64,000 bases of DNA from G965267425 sp965267425 (lineage in GTDB: Bacteria; Bacteroidota; Bacteroidia; Flavobacteriales_E; Vicingaceae), in assembly GCA_965267425.1 (NCBI GenBank), contig OZ253959.1:2480001-2544000 (forward strand), in the 5' to 3' direction. Each line of letters starts with the position of its first letter. The stretch's first letter is position 1. The notes under the pieces are model-generated. The model did no database searches. It was not told the origin of the DNA and saw only the letters and a program-made list of their open reading frames with translations. The translations under genes and the position numbers were made by a program. Of the stretch, positions 1 to 9,248 are shown piece by piece.

Positions 1-1953
1 TACAATTTGAATGCTTGAAAGTCCAACTTCGTTTACACTTGCCCATGCCAAATCTTCACGAACCAAATACACATAATTGGAATCAATGGAACGTCTACTC
101 AAACTGGAAGACACGGCATCTACAATCCATTTGAAGCGAAATACAAAACCGTTCCCAAAACCGACATTCGCTAAGTCATTGGCCACTGTGGCATGAGAAA
201 CAGAAGCAACGGTATCCAAACCTGAATTATCTGCCTGGTATACGGCGAAAGGAGAAGAGAACGTTCCATTTTCTCCAGCCAACGTTACTTCATAAGTAAC
301 TGGGCCTCCAGCACTTGAAGCCGTTGGAAGCCAGCTAAAATGAACTTCATCCGTACCATTATTGTAAACTAATAATGTGTCATCATCGGGTTCATTTAAA
401 CTGAAATTGAAAATAAAATCCGTATCCAGAATGCCCCTGGTTAATTCAATACTAAATTCTTGATTTGCCATTCTGGAGCTATTGCCAACAAATGCTCTAA
501 CTGTCCATATGGCATTCAATGCCTGACCTTCAATAATACCCAATCCATTGGTTAGCAAATTGGCTAATTCTTGATACGAAATATCATAAGTACTATCCGT
601 TCCACTCACATTAGCCGTTTTGGTCAATATAGGAGCGCTAAAATCTCCACCTGCATTATCCAGCAGCCATTCGTATTGTATGCTTGCCGGATTTGACAAT
701 TGACTACGTTCCCAGTTAAATGAAACGGTTTGTGTTGACGTACCACTTAGCGAAACACTGGTAGATGATGGAGGACCTAACAGATTGAAAGTACTCAAAC
801 TGTCACTATAAGACATAATGTATTCTCCAGCGGTAGCACCACTTACGCTCAATGTATTAGCTGTTGTATTCACAGTTGAACCCGTTCCCAACCAATTGGT
901 GTCCGCATTATTGGCTCTGTCTAACAATCCTAAATCATCTTCATTGACAATTCCAGGGTACCCGGTATAATTGTATTCTAAGTTGAATGAGGCATTCGTA
1001 CTTCCTCCAGCAAGAAAAACACCATAATACCTTAAGTCCAGAAGAGACGCTGAACCGGGAGGTGGAGTATTAAAATTGGGTGCAGTATCTACCAAATAGA
1101 CATGCACCGCATCCGGACTACCTGTGATAGAGGATATTGTCATTGAATCTCCTTGATTATGACCCATTTCAACAGATTTTCCCGTCCAACTTGACGTATA
1201 CAAATAAGCGCTATTGTATCCTATATGGGCACCTGAATATTCCCAAACGGGACCATTGGTAACCGTGCCATTGTTTCCTTTACCACTTAAATCTGTTACG
1301 GTTGATCCTGTCCCCTCATCCAAATTCCAATATCCGACAAGGTCATTGAATTTTGGGTGAGTATTATCTACTTTTCTACACATGTACCTTCTGATGAGTG
1401 TATCACTCAAAGCTGTTCTCCAAATTCTGGCTTCATCAATTTTTCCGTTGAAGTTTCTCCCTCCGGAACTTCTTGCTATCTCACCTATTTTAACGGGAAC
1501 AGTTGTTGAAGTGATTGAACCTGTTTGCGACGTACTTTGGATCATTTCACCATTCAGGTAAATCTTCATTGTTGATCCATCATATACTCCAGCCACATGA
1601 TACCATTTTCCGGTAGACATGACAGCTGAACTCTGAACCTCATACCACTGACTATTGTTGTTCAAGGCCAGATTAAAAGACAATCTTCCTCCTTGTCCAC
1701 ATCGCAATACATATCCTTCAGAAATGGATGACCAGGTATCCTTGCTTATGATTGAGTTTTCCCAAATATTGTTGGCATATGCATCAGCATTTATCCATGC
1801 TTCCAATGTCAATTGAGAAGACGGATTAAGTGTTGAATCATTTGGGATAACAACGTGATCGTTTGAGCCATCAAAATCCAACGTATGCCCTGATCCCTGA
1901 CCAAGGACTGAAAATGACCAGGCTATCGCAATTAAAACAATAGGTATTCTCAT
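1..1953 (-). CDS. Large secreted LamG-domain surface protein, partial (3' end outside window)
   Basis: An open frame runs from the ATG at 1953 leftwards off the window edge, giving at least 651 codons without a stop. The N-terminus MRIPIVLIAIAWSFSVLGQG is a signal peptide. It is followed by a LamG/concanavalin A-like domain (about residues 20-240, with the usual W.H.A..YDG and G..DE.RIW motifs). After that come fibronectin/SusE-like beta-sandwich modules, in which a TSVSLSGTSTQTVSFNW stretch and a later VHFSWLPT stretch repeat the same fold signature. The protein is probably exported by T9SS, but the C-terminal sorting domain would lie outside the window. It is the last gene seen behind the nucleotide-sugar operon (60 bp gap, same strand). 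A role in adhesion or glycan binding is inference. Confidence 0.75.
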   Translation of the reverse strand, partial: MRIPIVLIAIAWSFSVLGQGSGHTLDFDGSNDHVVIPNDSTLNPSSQLTLEAWINADAYANNIWENSIISKDTWSSISEGYVLRCGQGGRLSFNLALNNNSQWYEVQSSAVMSTGKWYHVAGVYDGSTMKIYLNGEMIQSTSQTGSITSTTVPVKIGEIARSSGGRNFNGKIDEARIWRTALSDTLIRRYMCRKVDNTHPKFNDLVGYWNLDEGTGSTVTDLSGKGNNGTVTNGPVWEYSGAHIGYNSAYLYTSSWTGKSVEMGHNQGDSMTISSITGSPDAVHVYLVDTAPNFNTPPPGSASLLDLRYYGVFLAGGSTNASFNLEYNYTGYPGIVNEDDLGLLDRANNADTNWLGTGSTVNTTANTLSVSGATAGEYIMSYSDSLSTFNLLGPPSSTSVSLSGTSTQTVSFNWERSQLSNPASIQYEWLLDNAGGDFSAPILTKTANVSGTDSTYDISYQELANLLTNGLGIIEGQALNAIWTVRAFVGNSSRMANQEFSIELTRGILDTDFIFNFSLNEPDDDTLLVYNNGTDEVHFSWLPTASSAGGPVTYEVTLAGENGTFSSPFAVYQADNSGLDTVASVSHATVANDLANVGFGNGFVFRFKWIVDAVSSSLSRRSIDSNYVYLVREDLAWASVNEVGLSSIQIV

Positions 1954-2013
1954 GAAGTAGTATTTATGTCCAAATAGATACTACAAGTTAAGAAAGAAAT
2001 AGAAACGTGTGAA

Positions 2014-2991
2014 TTAATCGTTATTTAAATACCAATCGAAGGTTTCCCGTATCCCTTCTGGAAAACTCTTTACTACTTGGTATCCCAATACATCACTTGC
2101 TTTGGAAACATTGGCATGACTATCTCTGATATCCCCCATTCGCTCTTCACCATACTGCACATTGGTTTCACGTTGACTGTGACTTCCAAGAATTTCAATC
2201 ATTTCATTCAATGAATATCGTGCACCAGCAGCAACATTAAAAATCTCTCCCAATGCCTTTTCATTTTCAGTGGTCATTGCCAATAGATTGGCCATTATGG
2301 CATTGTATACATGTGTAAAATCTCTGGTTTGCTCACCATCACCATGCACGTGGAGTTGTTCTCCATTAATGATGGCATTGATGAATAATGGAATAACAGC
2401 GGCGTAAGCACCTTTTGGATTTTGTCTGGGACCAAAAATATTAAAGTACCTCAATCCAACAATCTCTAGTTTGTGAACCTCAGAATAAACTTTGGCATAA
2501 AGCTCATTTGAACGTTTCGTAATAGCATATGGAGAAAGCGGGTTTCCAATAATATCTTCGGTTTTCGGTAAATTTTCCGAGTCTCCATATACCGATGAAG
2601 AACTCGCATAAACAACCCTTTTAATGGATTGATTTCTTGCTGCTTCCAGCATGGTAATGAACCCGGTAGCATTGGCCTGATGAGTGGCTAATGGAAACTT
2701 AAACGATCGTGGAACTGAGCCCAGTGCAGCCTGATGCAATACATAGTCCACATCTTGCATGGCTGAAAATATCTCATTATAATTACTTATATCTCCCTGT
2801 ATAAATGAAAATCGATTGTTGCTTTCTAAGGTGGCTATGTTTTGTAATCGTCCTTCAGACAGGTTATCAAAAACGGTAACACGACATTGTGTGTTATCAA
2901 TTAAGAAATGTGCAATATTGGAGCCAATAAATCCTGCTCCACCGGTGATGAGTACATGGCTGTTTAACTTATCAAATCCGGTTGTGTTCAT
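2014..2991 (-). CDS. NAD-dependent UDP-N-acetylhexosamine 4-epimerase (WbpP/TviC type)
   Basis: This is an extended short-chain dehydrogenase/reductase of 325 aa. A Rossmann motif TGGAGFIGS sits at 16-24, a serine run at 130-133, and the catalytic YxxxK is Y155/K159. The phrases GPRQNPKGAYAAVIP and GDGEQTRDF are typical of WbpP/TviC enzymes, which interconvert UDP-GlcNAc(A) and UDP-GalNAc(A). The start is 1 bp from the end of the upstream rmlB homologue, so translation is probably coupled. Together with the 6-dehydrogenase two genes upstream it would give UDP-GalNAcA. A UDP-glucose 4-epimerase (GalE) is the main alternative, but GalE-type sequence features are weaker. Confidence 0.85.
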   Translation of the reverse strand: MNTTGFDKLNSHVLITGGAGFIGSNIAHFLIDNTQCRVTVFDNLSEGRLQNIATLESNNRFSFIQGDISNYNEIFSAMQDVDYVLHQAALGSVPRSFKFPLATHQANATGFITMLEAARNQSIKRVVYASSSSVYGDSENLPKTEDIIGNPLSPYAITKRSNELYAKVYSEVHKLEIVGLRYFNIFGPRQNPKGAYAAVIPLFINAIINGEQLHVHGDGEQTRDFTHVYNAIMANLLAMTTENEKALGEIFNVAAGARYSLNEMIEILGSHSQRETNVQYGEERMGDIRDSHANVSKASDVLGYQVVKSFPEGIRETFDWYLNND

Positions 2992-2992
2992 G

Positions 2993-4048
2993 TTATGTTG
3001 AATAATGTTTTTCGTAATAGGCTTGGTAAGCTCCAGAAGTTACTTCGGTCATCCATTTTTTGTTATTTAGATACCAATCTACCGTCTTGGACAACCCTTC
3101 TTCAAATTGCAATGACGGTTCCCAACCCAATTCCATTTTCAGCTTGCTGGCATCAATGGCATATCTCATATCATGCCCCTTTCTGTCCGTAACATATGTA
3201 ATCAATTGTTCGGCAGTTCCTTGTGATTGACCTAATTTGTCATCCATCACTTTGCATAATAGTTTGACCAAATCAATATTTTTCCATTCATTATTTCCAC
3301 CAATATTGTATGTCTCGCCAATTTTTCCATTATGGAAAATGGTATTAATGGCATTTGCATGATCTTCTACCCACAACCAATCTCTTACATTCTCACCTTT
3401 ACCATAAATAGGTAACGACTTACCAGAAAGAATGTTATTGATCATGAGCGGAATCAATTTTTCAGGAAATTGATTGGCTCCATAATTGTTGGAACAATTG
3501 GAAATTAAAATTGGCAATTTATAGGTATGATGATAGGCCCTTACCAAATGATCTGATGCTGCTTTTGAAGCTGAATAAGGACTTCTTGGATCATATGCAG
3601 TGAGCTCTGTAAAAAACCCTGTATCTCCTAATGAACCATATACTTCATCGGTTGAAATATGGTAAAACATTTTACCTTCCAATTGGTCTTGCCAAAAATC
3701 TACCACTGCATTGAGCAGACACATTGTCCCATTTACATTGGTTTCAACAAAAGCATTGGGATTCTCAATGGACCTATCCACGTGAGATTCAGCAGCAAGG
3801 TGAATGACGGCATCAATTTGATGTGACGTCATCAATTCACTAACCAACTTTTGATCTTGAATATCACCTTTCACAAAATGATAGTTCTGCGCAGACTCCA
3901 CATCTGTCAGATTGGATAAGTTACCGGCATAGGTCAATAAATCCAGATTGACAATCTTGTAATTGGGGTATTTATTCACGAGCAACCGAACCAGGTGAGA
4001 TCCAATGAACCCGGCACCTCCTGTAATTAGTATGTTCCGTTGAGACAT
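2993..4048 (-). CDS. rmlB: dTDP-glucose 4,6-dehydratase
   Basis: Converts dTDP-glucose to dTDP-4-keto-6-deoxyglucose. Family landmarks, counted from the upstream ATG, are the NAD motif ITGGAGFIGSH at 13-23, DLLTYAGNLSNL at 41-52, HLAAESHVDRSI at 88-99, the catalytic STDE at 137-140 and YSASK at 163-167. I chose the ATG at 4048, which lies 2 bp after the stop of the upstream gene. An in-frame ATG at 4063 would add five residues and overlap that gene by 13 bp. The other rml genes (rmlA, C, D) are absent from this window, so the fate of the keto sugar is unknown here. Confidence 0.92.
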   Translation of the reverse strand: MSQRNILITGGAGFIGSHLVRLLVNKYPNYKIVNLDLLTYAGNLSNLTDVESAQNYHFVKGDIQDQKLVSELMTSHQIDAVIHLAAESHVDRSIENPNAFVETNVNGTMCLLNAVVDFWQDQLEGKMFYHISTDEVYGSLGDTGFFTELTAYDPRSPYSASKAASDHLVRAYHHTYKLPILISNCSNNYGANQFPEKLIPLMINNILSGKSLPIYGKGENVRDWLWVEDHANAINTIFHNGKIGETYNIGGNNEWKNIDLVKLLCKVMDDKLGQSQGTAEQLITYVTDRKGHDMRYAIDASKLKMELGWEPSLQFEEGLSKTVDWYLNNKKWMTEVTSGAYQAYYEKHYST

Positions 4049-4050
4049 TT

Positions 4051-5340
4051 TTAAAGGCTCCAATAAGTGAGCTTATTCATTTTTCCTCGATAAATCCCTT
4101 TGATGTCAATTAGAATGCCATCATCGTCCATCATATCAATGAAATCCTGTTCACTGAGATTTTGATATTCGTCGTGATTAACGGCTACCACAACAGCGTC
4201 GTATCCATCTTTTCTTTCGGGAAGCAATTCAAATCCATACTCTTCTTTGACTTGATCACTGCTGGCAAAAGGATCAATCACATCCACAGCTACATTGTAA
4301 GAAATCAATTCATTGACAACGTCAGCTACTTTGGAATTTCGAATATCCGAGACGTTTTCTTTAAAGGTAGCGCCCATTACCAATACTTTAGCCGTATTGA
4401 CATTCTTTCCCTTATTGAGCATTTTTTTAACCGTCTGCTTGGCAATGTATCCTCCCATGGAATCATTGACAAAACGTCCTGAATTAATAATCTGGGCGTG
4501 ATACCCAAATTCTCTGGCTTTAAAAGTAAGATAATATGGATCTACGCCAATGCAATGTCCACCAACTAAACCAGGGAAAAATTTCAGGAAATTCCACTTG
4601 GTACCTGCCGCTTCTAATACCTCATAGGTATTTATATTCATCTTATTAAAGATGATGGAAAGTTCATTTACCAATGCTATATTGACGTCTCGTTGTGTGT
4701 TTTCAATGATTTTTGCTGCTTCAGCCACTTTAATTGAAGAAGCACGGTGAACACCTGCATCAACAACCAATTCATACACTTTTGCAATTTCTTCCAAAGA
4801 CTCATCACAACATCCTGACACCACTTTCACCACACTTTGTAAGGTATGTACTTTGTCACCTGGATTAATTCGTTCTGGAGAATAACCTACCTTGAAGTCT
4901 GTTCGAAATTTTAGGCCTGATTCTTCTTCCAAAACAGGGATACAATCCTCTTCTGTACATCCCGGATAAACGGTAGATTCAAACACTACATAATCTCCTT
5001 TTTTCAACACTTTTCCCACAGTCCCTGAGGCAGCAAGTAAAGGAGTTAAATCCGGATGATTTTTCTCATTAATAGGTGTTGGCACTGCCACCACATAAAA
5101 TGTTGCCTCTTTTAAATCATCTAGATTGGAAGTGAAAGTAATGTCACATCCATCAAATGCATCTGATGTCAATTCTTCACTTGGATCAATGCTGTTCCTC
5201 ATCTGCTCAACGCGTTGTGCATTGATATCAAATCCAATGACACTAATTTTTTTCGCTAATTCAAGAGCAATGGGAAGCCCCACATAGCCCAACCCGATTA
5301 CTGCTAGCTTGGTATCTTTTTGCAATAATTGATCATACAT
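4051..5340 (-). CDS. UDP-N-acetylhexosamine 6-dehydrogenase (WbpO/TviB type)
   Basis: A nucleotide-sugar dehydrogenase of the UDP-Glc/Man dehydrogenase family, 429 aa. It shows GLGYVGLP at 16-23 (NAD), ESTVYPGCTE at 121-130, NTQRDVN at 224-230 and the catalytic cysteine in GGHCIGVDPYY (C263). The TviB/WbpO subfamily oxidises UDP-GlcNAc or UDP-GalNAc at C6 to the uronic acid. In this operon it can feed two branches: the WbpB/E/D enzymes toward 2,3-diamino uronic acid, and the 4-epimerase toward UDP-GalNAcA. Spacing to the upstream gene is 10 bp. Exact substrate cannot be settled from sequence alone. Confidence 0.88.
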   Translation of the reverse strand: MYDQLLQKDTKLAVIGLGYVGLPIALELAKKISVIGFDINAQRVEQMRNSIDPSEELTSDAFDGCDITFTSNLDDLKEATFYVVAVPTPINEKNHPDLTPLLAASGTVGKVLKKGDYVVFESTVYPGCTEEDCIPVLEEESGLKFRTDFKVGYSPERINPGDKVHTLQSVVKVVSGCCDESLEEIAKVYELVVDAGVHRASSIKVAEAAKIIENTQRDVNIALVNELSIIFNKMNINTYEVLEAAGTKWNFLKFFPGLVGGHCIGVDPYYLTFKAREFGYHAQIINSGRFVNDSMGGYIAKQTVKKMLNKGKNVNTAKVLVMGATFKENVSDIRNSKVADVVNELISYNVAVDVIDPFASSDQVKEEYGFELLPERKDGYDAVVVAVNHDEYQNLSEQDFIDMMDDDGILIDIKGIYRGKMNKLTYWSL

Positions 5341-5350
5341 AACTTATAAC

Positions 5351-6364
5351 TTATTTCAGGGCGTAAATTCTTTCTATAATTTCAACAACTTTCAGACCTT
5401 CCATGGCGTTGGTGGTGGCAGTATTTTTATCACGCATGGTTTCAATCACATTTTGAATAATGTAATGATGATTGGCCGCTGAACCTTTGTATGCACCATA
5501 ATCATTTGGAGGATTAGCTTCTGGAAGTACGGGCATTTGATAATCTTTGATGTTGCAATACTGAACTTCATTCATGTATTGTCCTCCCACTTTGATACTT
5601 CCTTTGCTACCAATGATGGTCATGCTACTTTCTAGATTCTTATCCCAAACAGAAGTCGAATAATTCAATTGTCCCATTCCTCCTTTAACAAAATCAAACG
5701 TTACAAATCCTGAATCTTCAAATTCAGTTGATTCCTGATGTGTAAAGTCGGCAAATTTACCTTGAATATTTGTGATATCTCCAAACAACCAATACATGAT
5801 ATCAATGAAATGAGAAAACTGTGTGAACAATGTTCCTCCATCCAAGTCTTTTGTTCCTTTCCATCCACCAGGTTTATAATACCGATCATCGCGATTCCAA
5901 TAACAATCCACCTGAACCATAAATATTTCACCAAGTGTTTTGTTATCCATGATTTCTTTTAACCAAACTGAAGGAGGTGAATATCGATTTTGCATGACGA
6001 TAAACACTTTTTTGGAACGTTGCAGAGACTTGTAAATTACTTCTTCACAGGCGGCCTTGGTAAGACCCATTGGTTTTTCTACAACAATATTCTTTCCAGC
6101 TTCAAGCGCCTGAATAGCATGAGTTGCGTGCAATCCGTTTGGTGTACACACATTCACGACATCAATGTCCAATCCGGCTCCTAATAATTCTTCACAAGAC
6201 GAGAAAAATGGTACATCATATTTATCAATACCCAAATTTTCTTTTTGTCCGGAGTCACAAAGTGCAACCAACTCGGCTTCGTCATTTCCCAAAATCATTT
6301 CGGCATGTCGTTTGCCAATATGCCCACATCCTATAACTGCAAATCTTATTTTTTTATCGCTCAT
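5351..6364 (-). CDS. UDP-GlcNAcA 3-dehydrogenase (WbpB/WlbA-like, Gfo/Idh/MocA family)
   Basis: 337 aa with an N-terminal Rossmann motif GCGHIGKRH (12-20) and the family signature VEKPMG (95-100; K97 is the catalytic-site lysine). The C-terminal half is a Gfo/Idh/MocA alpha/beta domain with GGTLFTQFSHFIDIMYWLFG. WbpB/WlbA enzymes oxidise C3 of UDP-GlcNAcA before transamination. The assignment rests on family membership plus context: it sits between the WbpD-like acetyltransferase (6 bp upstream) and the 6-dehydrogenase, with a WbpE-like aminotransferase in the same operon. Gfo/Idh members are broad, so context carries much of the weight. Confidence 0.82.
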   Translation of the reverse strand: MSDKKIRFAVIGCGHIGKRHAEMILGNDEAELVALCDSGQKENLGIDKYDVPFFSSCEELLGAGLDIDVVNVCTPNGLHATHAIQALEAGKNIVVEKPMGLTKAACEEVIYKSLQRSKKVFIVMQNRYSPPSVWLKEIMDNKTLGEIFMVQVDCYWNRDDRYYKPGGWKGTKDLDGGTLFTQFSHFIDIMYWLFGDITNIQGKFADFTHQESTEFEDSGFVTFDFVKGGMGQLNYSTSVWDKNLESSMTIIGSKGSIKVGGQYMNEVQYCNIKDYQMPVLPEANPPNDYGAYKGSAANHHYIIQNVIETMRDKNTATTNAMEGLKVVEIIERIYALK

Positions 6365-6369
6365 AACTA

Positions 6370-6951
6370 TTAATTATTCGCCAATGCAACGCGATTATCA
6401 ACTAATTTATATGTGTCTCCTGATTCTGGACATTTTGCTATGCCAGACTCGTCAAAATGAAGTCTGTGGCCAAACTTGCTAATCCATCCAATTTGTTTAG
6501 AAGGATTTCCAACCACTAATGCAAAAGGCAATACCTCTTTTGTAACCACTGCTCCTGCTCCAATAAAAGCATATTCGCCAATATCATTACCACAGACAAT
6601 GGTCGCATTAGCACCAATGGATGCTCCTTTTCTGACCACCGTTTTCATGTATTGATCACGTCGTACTACTGCGCTTCTTGGATTAATGACATTGGTAAAT
6701 ACCATCGACGGACCTAGAAATACATCATCTTCACAAATCACACCTGTGTAAATGGATACGTTGTTTTGCACTTTTACATTATTCCCAAGCACTACCTCAG
6801 GCGATACCACTACGTTTTGTCCCAGGTTACAATTCTTTCCCAACACGGCTTTGGGCATCACATGAGTGAAATGCCAAATCTTTGTACCTTCTCCAATGAC
6901 AGCTCCTTCGTCCACAACGGAGGATTCATGAACAAAATATGACTTGCTCAT
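6370..6951 (-). CDS. UDP-2-acetamido-3-amino-2,3-dideoxy-glucuronate N-acetyltransferase (WbpD/WlbB-like)
   Basis: 193 aa, the usual length for WbpD. It is a left-handed parallel beta-helix made of hexapeptide repeats (VIGEGTKIW, AVLGKNCNLGQNVVVSP, VQNNVSIYTGV, ASIGANATIVCG, IGAGAVVTKEV). It would acetylate the 3-amino group made by the WbpE-like aminotransferase, giving UDP-GlcNAc(3NAc)A. The ATG overlaps the stop of the upstream decarboxylase gene (6948-6951), pointing to translational coupling. Confidence 0.87.
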   Translation of the reverse strand: MSKSYFVHESSVVDEGAVIGEGTKIWHFTHVMPKAVLGKNCNLGQNVVVSPEVVLGNNVKVQNNVSIYTGVICEDDVFLGPSMVFTNVINPRSAVVRRDQYMKTVVRKGASIGANATIVCGNDIGEYAFIGAGAVVTKEVLPFALVVGNPSKQIGWISKFGHRLHFDESGIAKCPESGDTYKLVDNRVALANN

Positions 6952-7934
6952 CTGGAAATAAATTTATCAAAATTGGCATGTTCCAATTTATAGATTTCAT
7001 CTTGAGGAAGAGACTTAAAGAAGTCATACGTAATTTTAAGTCCTTCTGCCCTACTCACCTTTGGCTCCCATCCTAACCAATCTTTTGCTCTAGTAATGTC
7101 AGGTTGCCTTTGCATAGGATCGTTTACGGGTAATTCCTCAAATACAATTTTATTATCTGTTCCCGTCAACTTTAGAATTTCCTTGGCAAAATCCAAGATG
7201 GAAATTTCATCAGGATTACCAATATTCACAGGTTCAGCATGATCACTTAGTAATAACCTTTTGATGCCTTCAATCAGATCATCTACATAACAAAAAGAAC
7301 GCGTCTGACTTCCATCTCCAAAAACAGTAATATCCTCTCCCCTCAAGGCTTGTCCAATGAATGCCGGTAGTGCTCTTCCATCATTGAGTCGCATTCTTGG
7401 ACCATACGTATTGAAGATTCTTACGATTCTGGTTTCCACATTGTGGAACCTGTGATAAGCCATGGTAATGGCTTCTTGAAATCTTTTTGCTTCATCATAC
7501 ACACCTCTGGGCCCAATAGGATTTACATTGCCCCAATAATCTTCATTTTGTGGATGCACGATAGGATCTCCATAAATTTCTGAAGTAGAGGCTACAAGAA
7601 TTCGCGCATTTTTGGCTTTTGCCAAACCAAGCAAATTATGGGTGCCCAATGACCCAACTTTCAGGGTCTGAATTGGAATTTTTAAATAATCAATGGGACT
7701 CGCCGGAGAGGCGAAATGTAAAATATAGTCTAACTCCCCTGGAACATGGACAAATCTGGAAACATCATGATTGTAAAAAGTGAATTGTTCCAAAGGAAAC
7801 AGATGCTCAATGTTTTTCAGGTTACCAGTAATCAGGTTATCCATACCAATTACTTCATATCCATCTTTTATGAATCTATCACACAAATGTGAACCTAAAA
7901 ATCCAGCTGCACCAGTAATTAAAACTCTTTCCAT
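6948..7934 (-). CDS. UDP-glucuronate decarboxylase (UDP-xylose synthase)
   Basis: 328-aa extended SDR. ITGAAGFLGSH at 6-16 binds NAD. The STSEIYGDP stretch (116-124) carries the glutamate (E119) typical of UXS enzymes, and the catalytic pair is Y146/K150 in YDEAK. FNTYGPRM and GDGSQTRSFCYVDDL are diagnostic of bacterial and plant UDP-xylose synthases. It decarboxylates UDP-glucuronate made by the product of the gene directly upstream (5 bp gap), so the pair makes UDP-xylose from UDP-glucose. Confidence 0.93.
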   Translation of the reverse strand: MERVLITGAAGFLGSHLCDRFIKDGYEVIGMDNLITGNLKNIEHLFPLEQFTFYNHDVSRFVHVPGELDYILHFASPASPIDYLKIPIQTLKVGSLGTHNLLGLAKAKNARILVASTSEIYGDPIVHPQNEDYWGNVNPIGPRGVYDEAKRFQEAITMAYHRFHNVETRIVRIFNTYGPRMRLNDGRALPAFIGQALRGEDITVFGDGSQTRSFCYVDDLIEGIKRLLLSDHAEPVNIGNPDEISILDFAKEILKLTGTDNKIVFEELPVNDPMQRQPDITRAKDWLGWEPKVSRAEGLKITYDFFKSLPQDEIYKLEHANFDKFISR

Positions 7935-7939
7935 TTCAA

Positions 7940-9247
7940 TTAATTATGCGGTCTTCCAATACTAAAGTATTTGAAGCCTAAATTTCTCATTTGATCCAAT
8001 TCATACAAATTCCGACCGTCAAAGATGACCGCATTCTTTAACATAGACTTCATCTTGTCAAAATCAGGATTCCTGAAAATGGCCCATTCCGTTGCAATGA
8101 CTAATGCATCTGCATCTTTCAGGCATTCAAGGTGATTGTCAGCATAATGAATGTCATCACCAATCAATCCTTTCACATTGTCCATGGCTTCTGGATCAAA
8201 TGCGGTTATATCTGCTCCTTCTTTCCTCAATTCCTCAATCATGTACAAGGATGGTGCTTCCCGAATGTCATCTGTATCGGGTTTAAAGGACAATCCCCAC
8301 AATGCAATTTTCTTGCCTTTCAAATTGTTTTTGAAGTACGATTTTATTTTGGGAACAATTATCGTCTTCTGCAATTCATTCACAGACATCACAGATTGAA
8401 GAATGCTAAATTCATAACCTTCTTTTTTACCAGATAAGTCAAGTGCCTTTACATCTTTAGGAAAACAACTTCCTCCATAGCCAATTCCCGGAAAAAGGAA
8501 ACGCTTACCAATTCTACTGTCAGATCCAATACCTATTCGCACTTTGTCAACGTCTGCGCCTACCAACTCACAAAAATTGGCAATTTCATTCATAAACGTA
8601 ATCTTGGTTGCCAGAAACGCATTTGCTGCATATTTTGTCAACTCGGCAGATTTCTCATCCATGAAAATGATAGGATTTCCTTGACGAACGAAAGGTTTGT
8701 AGAGTTTCTCCATTATTTTTCTGGCCTTTTCAGATTCTGTTCCAATAACTACTCTGTCCGGTTTTAGAAAATCATCTACGGCAAATCCTTCTCGGAGAAA
8801 TTCAGGATTTGATACGACATCAAAAGCTACTTTAGACTTCTTTTCAATGGCCGTCCTTACCAATTCAGCAGTTCCTACCGGCACTGTACTCTTATCAACG
8901 ATAACTTTGTAATCTTCAATGATGTCACCCAATTCATCCGCAACCCCTAAAACATAGGACAAATCTGCCGAACCATCTTCTCCCGGAGGTGTTGGTAATG
9001 CAAGAAAAATGATAGACGCATCCTTCACTGCTTCAGCCATATTAGTTGTGAAACTCAATCGTTTCTGCCGAATATTTCGTTCAAAAAGCACATCCAAATG
9101 AGGCTCATAAATGGGTACCTCCCCATTGCGCATTTGGTTCACCTTTTCTTCATTTATATCAACACAAATCACTTGATTACCTGTTTCGGCAAAACAAGTT
9201 CCGGTAACCAAACCTACATATCCAGTTCCGATAACTGCTATATTCAT
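7940..9247 (-). CDS. ugd: UDP-glucose 6-dehydrogenase
   Basis: 435 aa. NAD motif GTGYVGLVTG at 7-16, NPEFLREG at 147-154, K205 in AELTKYAANA, and the catalytic cysteine C261 in YGGSCFPKD. It oxidises UDP-glucose to UDP-glucuronate. It is clearly a different subfamily from the second sugar dehydrogenase in this operon (4051-5340), which has GGHCIGVDP at the same place. The gap to the upstream aminotransferase gene is 1 bp and the decarboxylase follows 5 bp downstream. Confidence 0.94.
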   Translation of the reverse strand: MNIAVIGTGYVGLVTGTCFAETGNQVICVDINEEKVNQMRNGEVPIYEPHLDVLFERNIRQKRLSFTTNMAEAVKDASIIFLALPTPPGEDGSADLSYVLGVADELGDIIEDYKVIVDKSTVPVGTAELVRTAIEKKSKVAFDVVSNPEFLREGFAVDDFLKPDRVVIGTESEKARKIMEKLYKPFVRQGNPIIFMDEKSAELTKYAANAFLATKITFMNEIANFCELVGADVDKVRIGIGSDSRIGKRFLFPGIGYGGSCFPKDVKALDLSGKKEGYEFSILQSVMSVNELQKTIIVPKIKSYFKNNLKGKKIALWGLSFKPDTDDIREAPSLYMIEELRKEGADITAFDPEAMDNVKGLIGDDIHYADNHLECLKDADALVIATEWAIFRNPDFDKMKSMLKNAVIFDGRNLYELDQMRNLGFKYFSIGRPHN

Positions 9248-9248
9248 T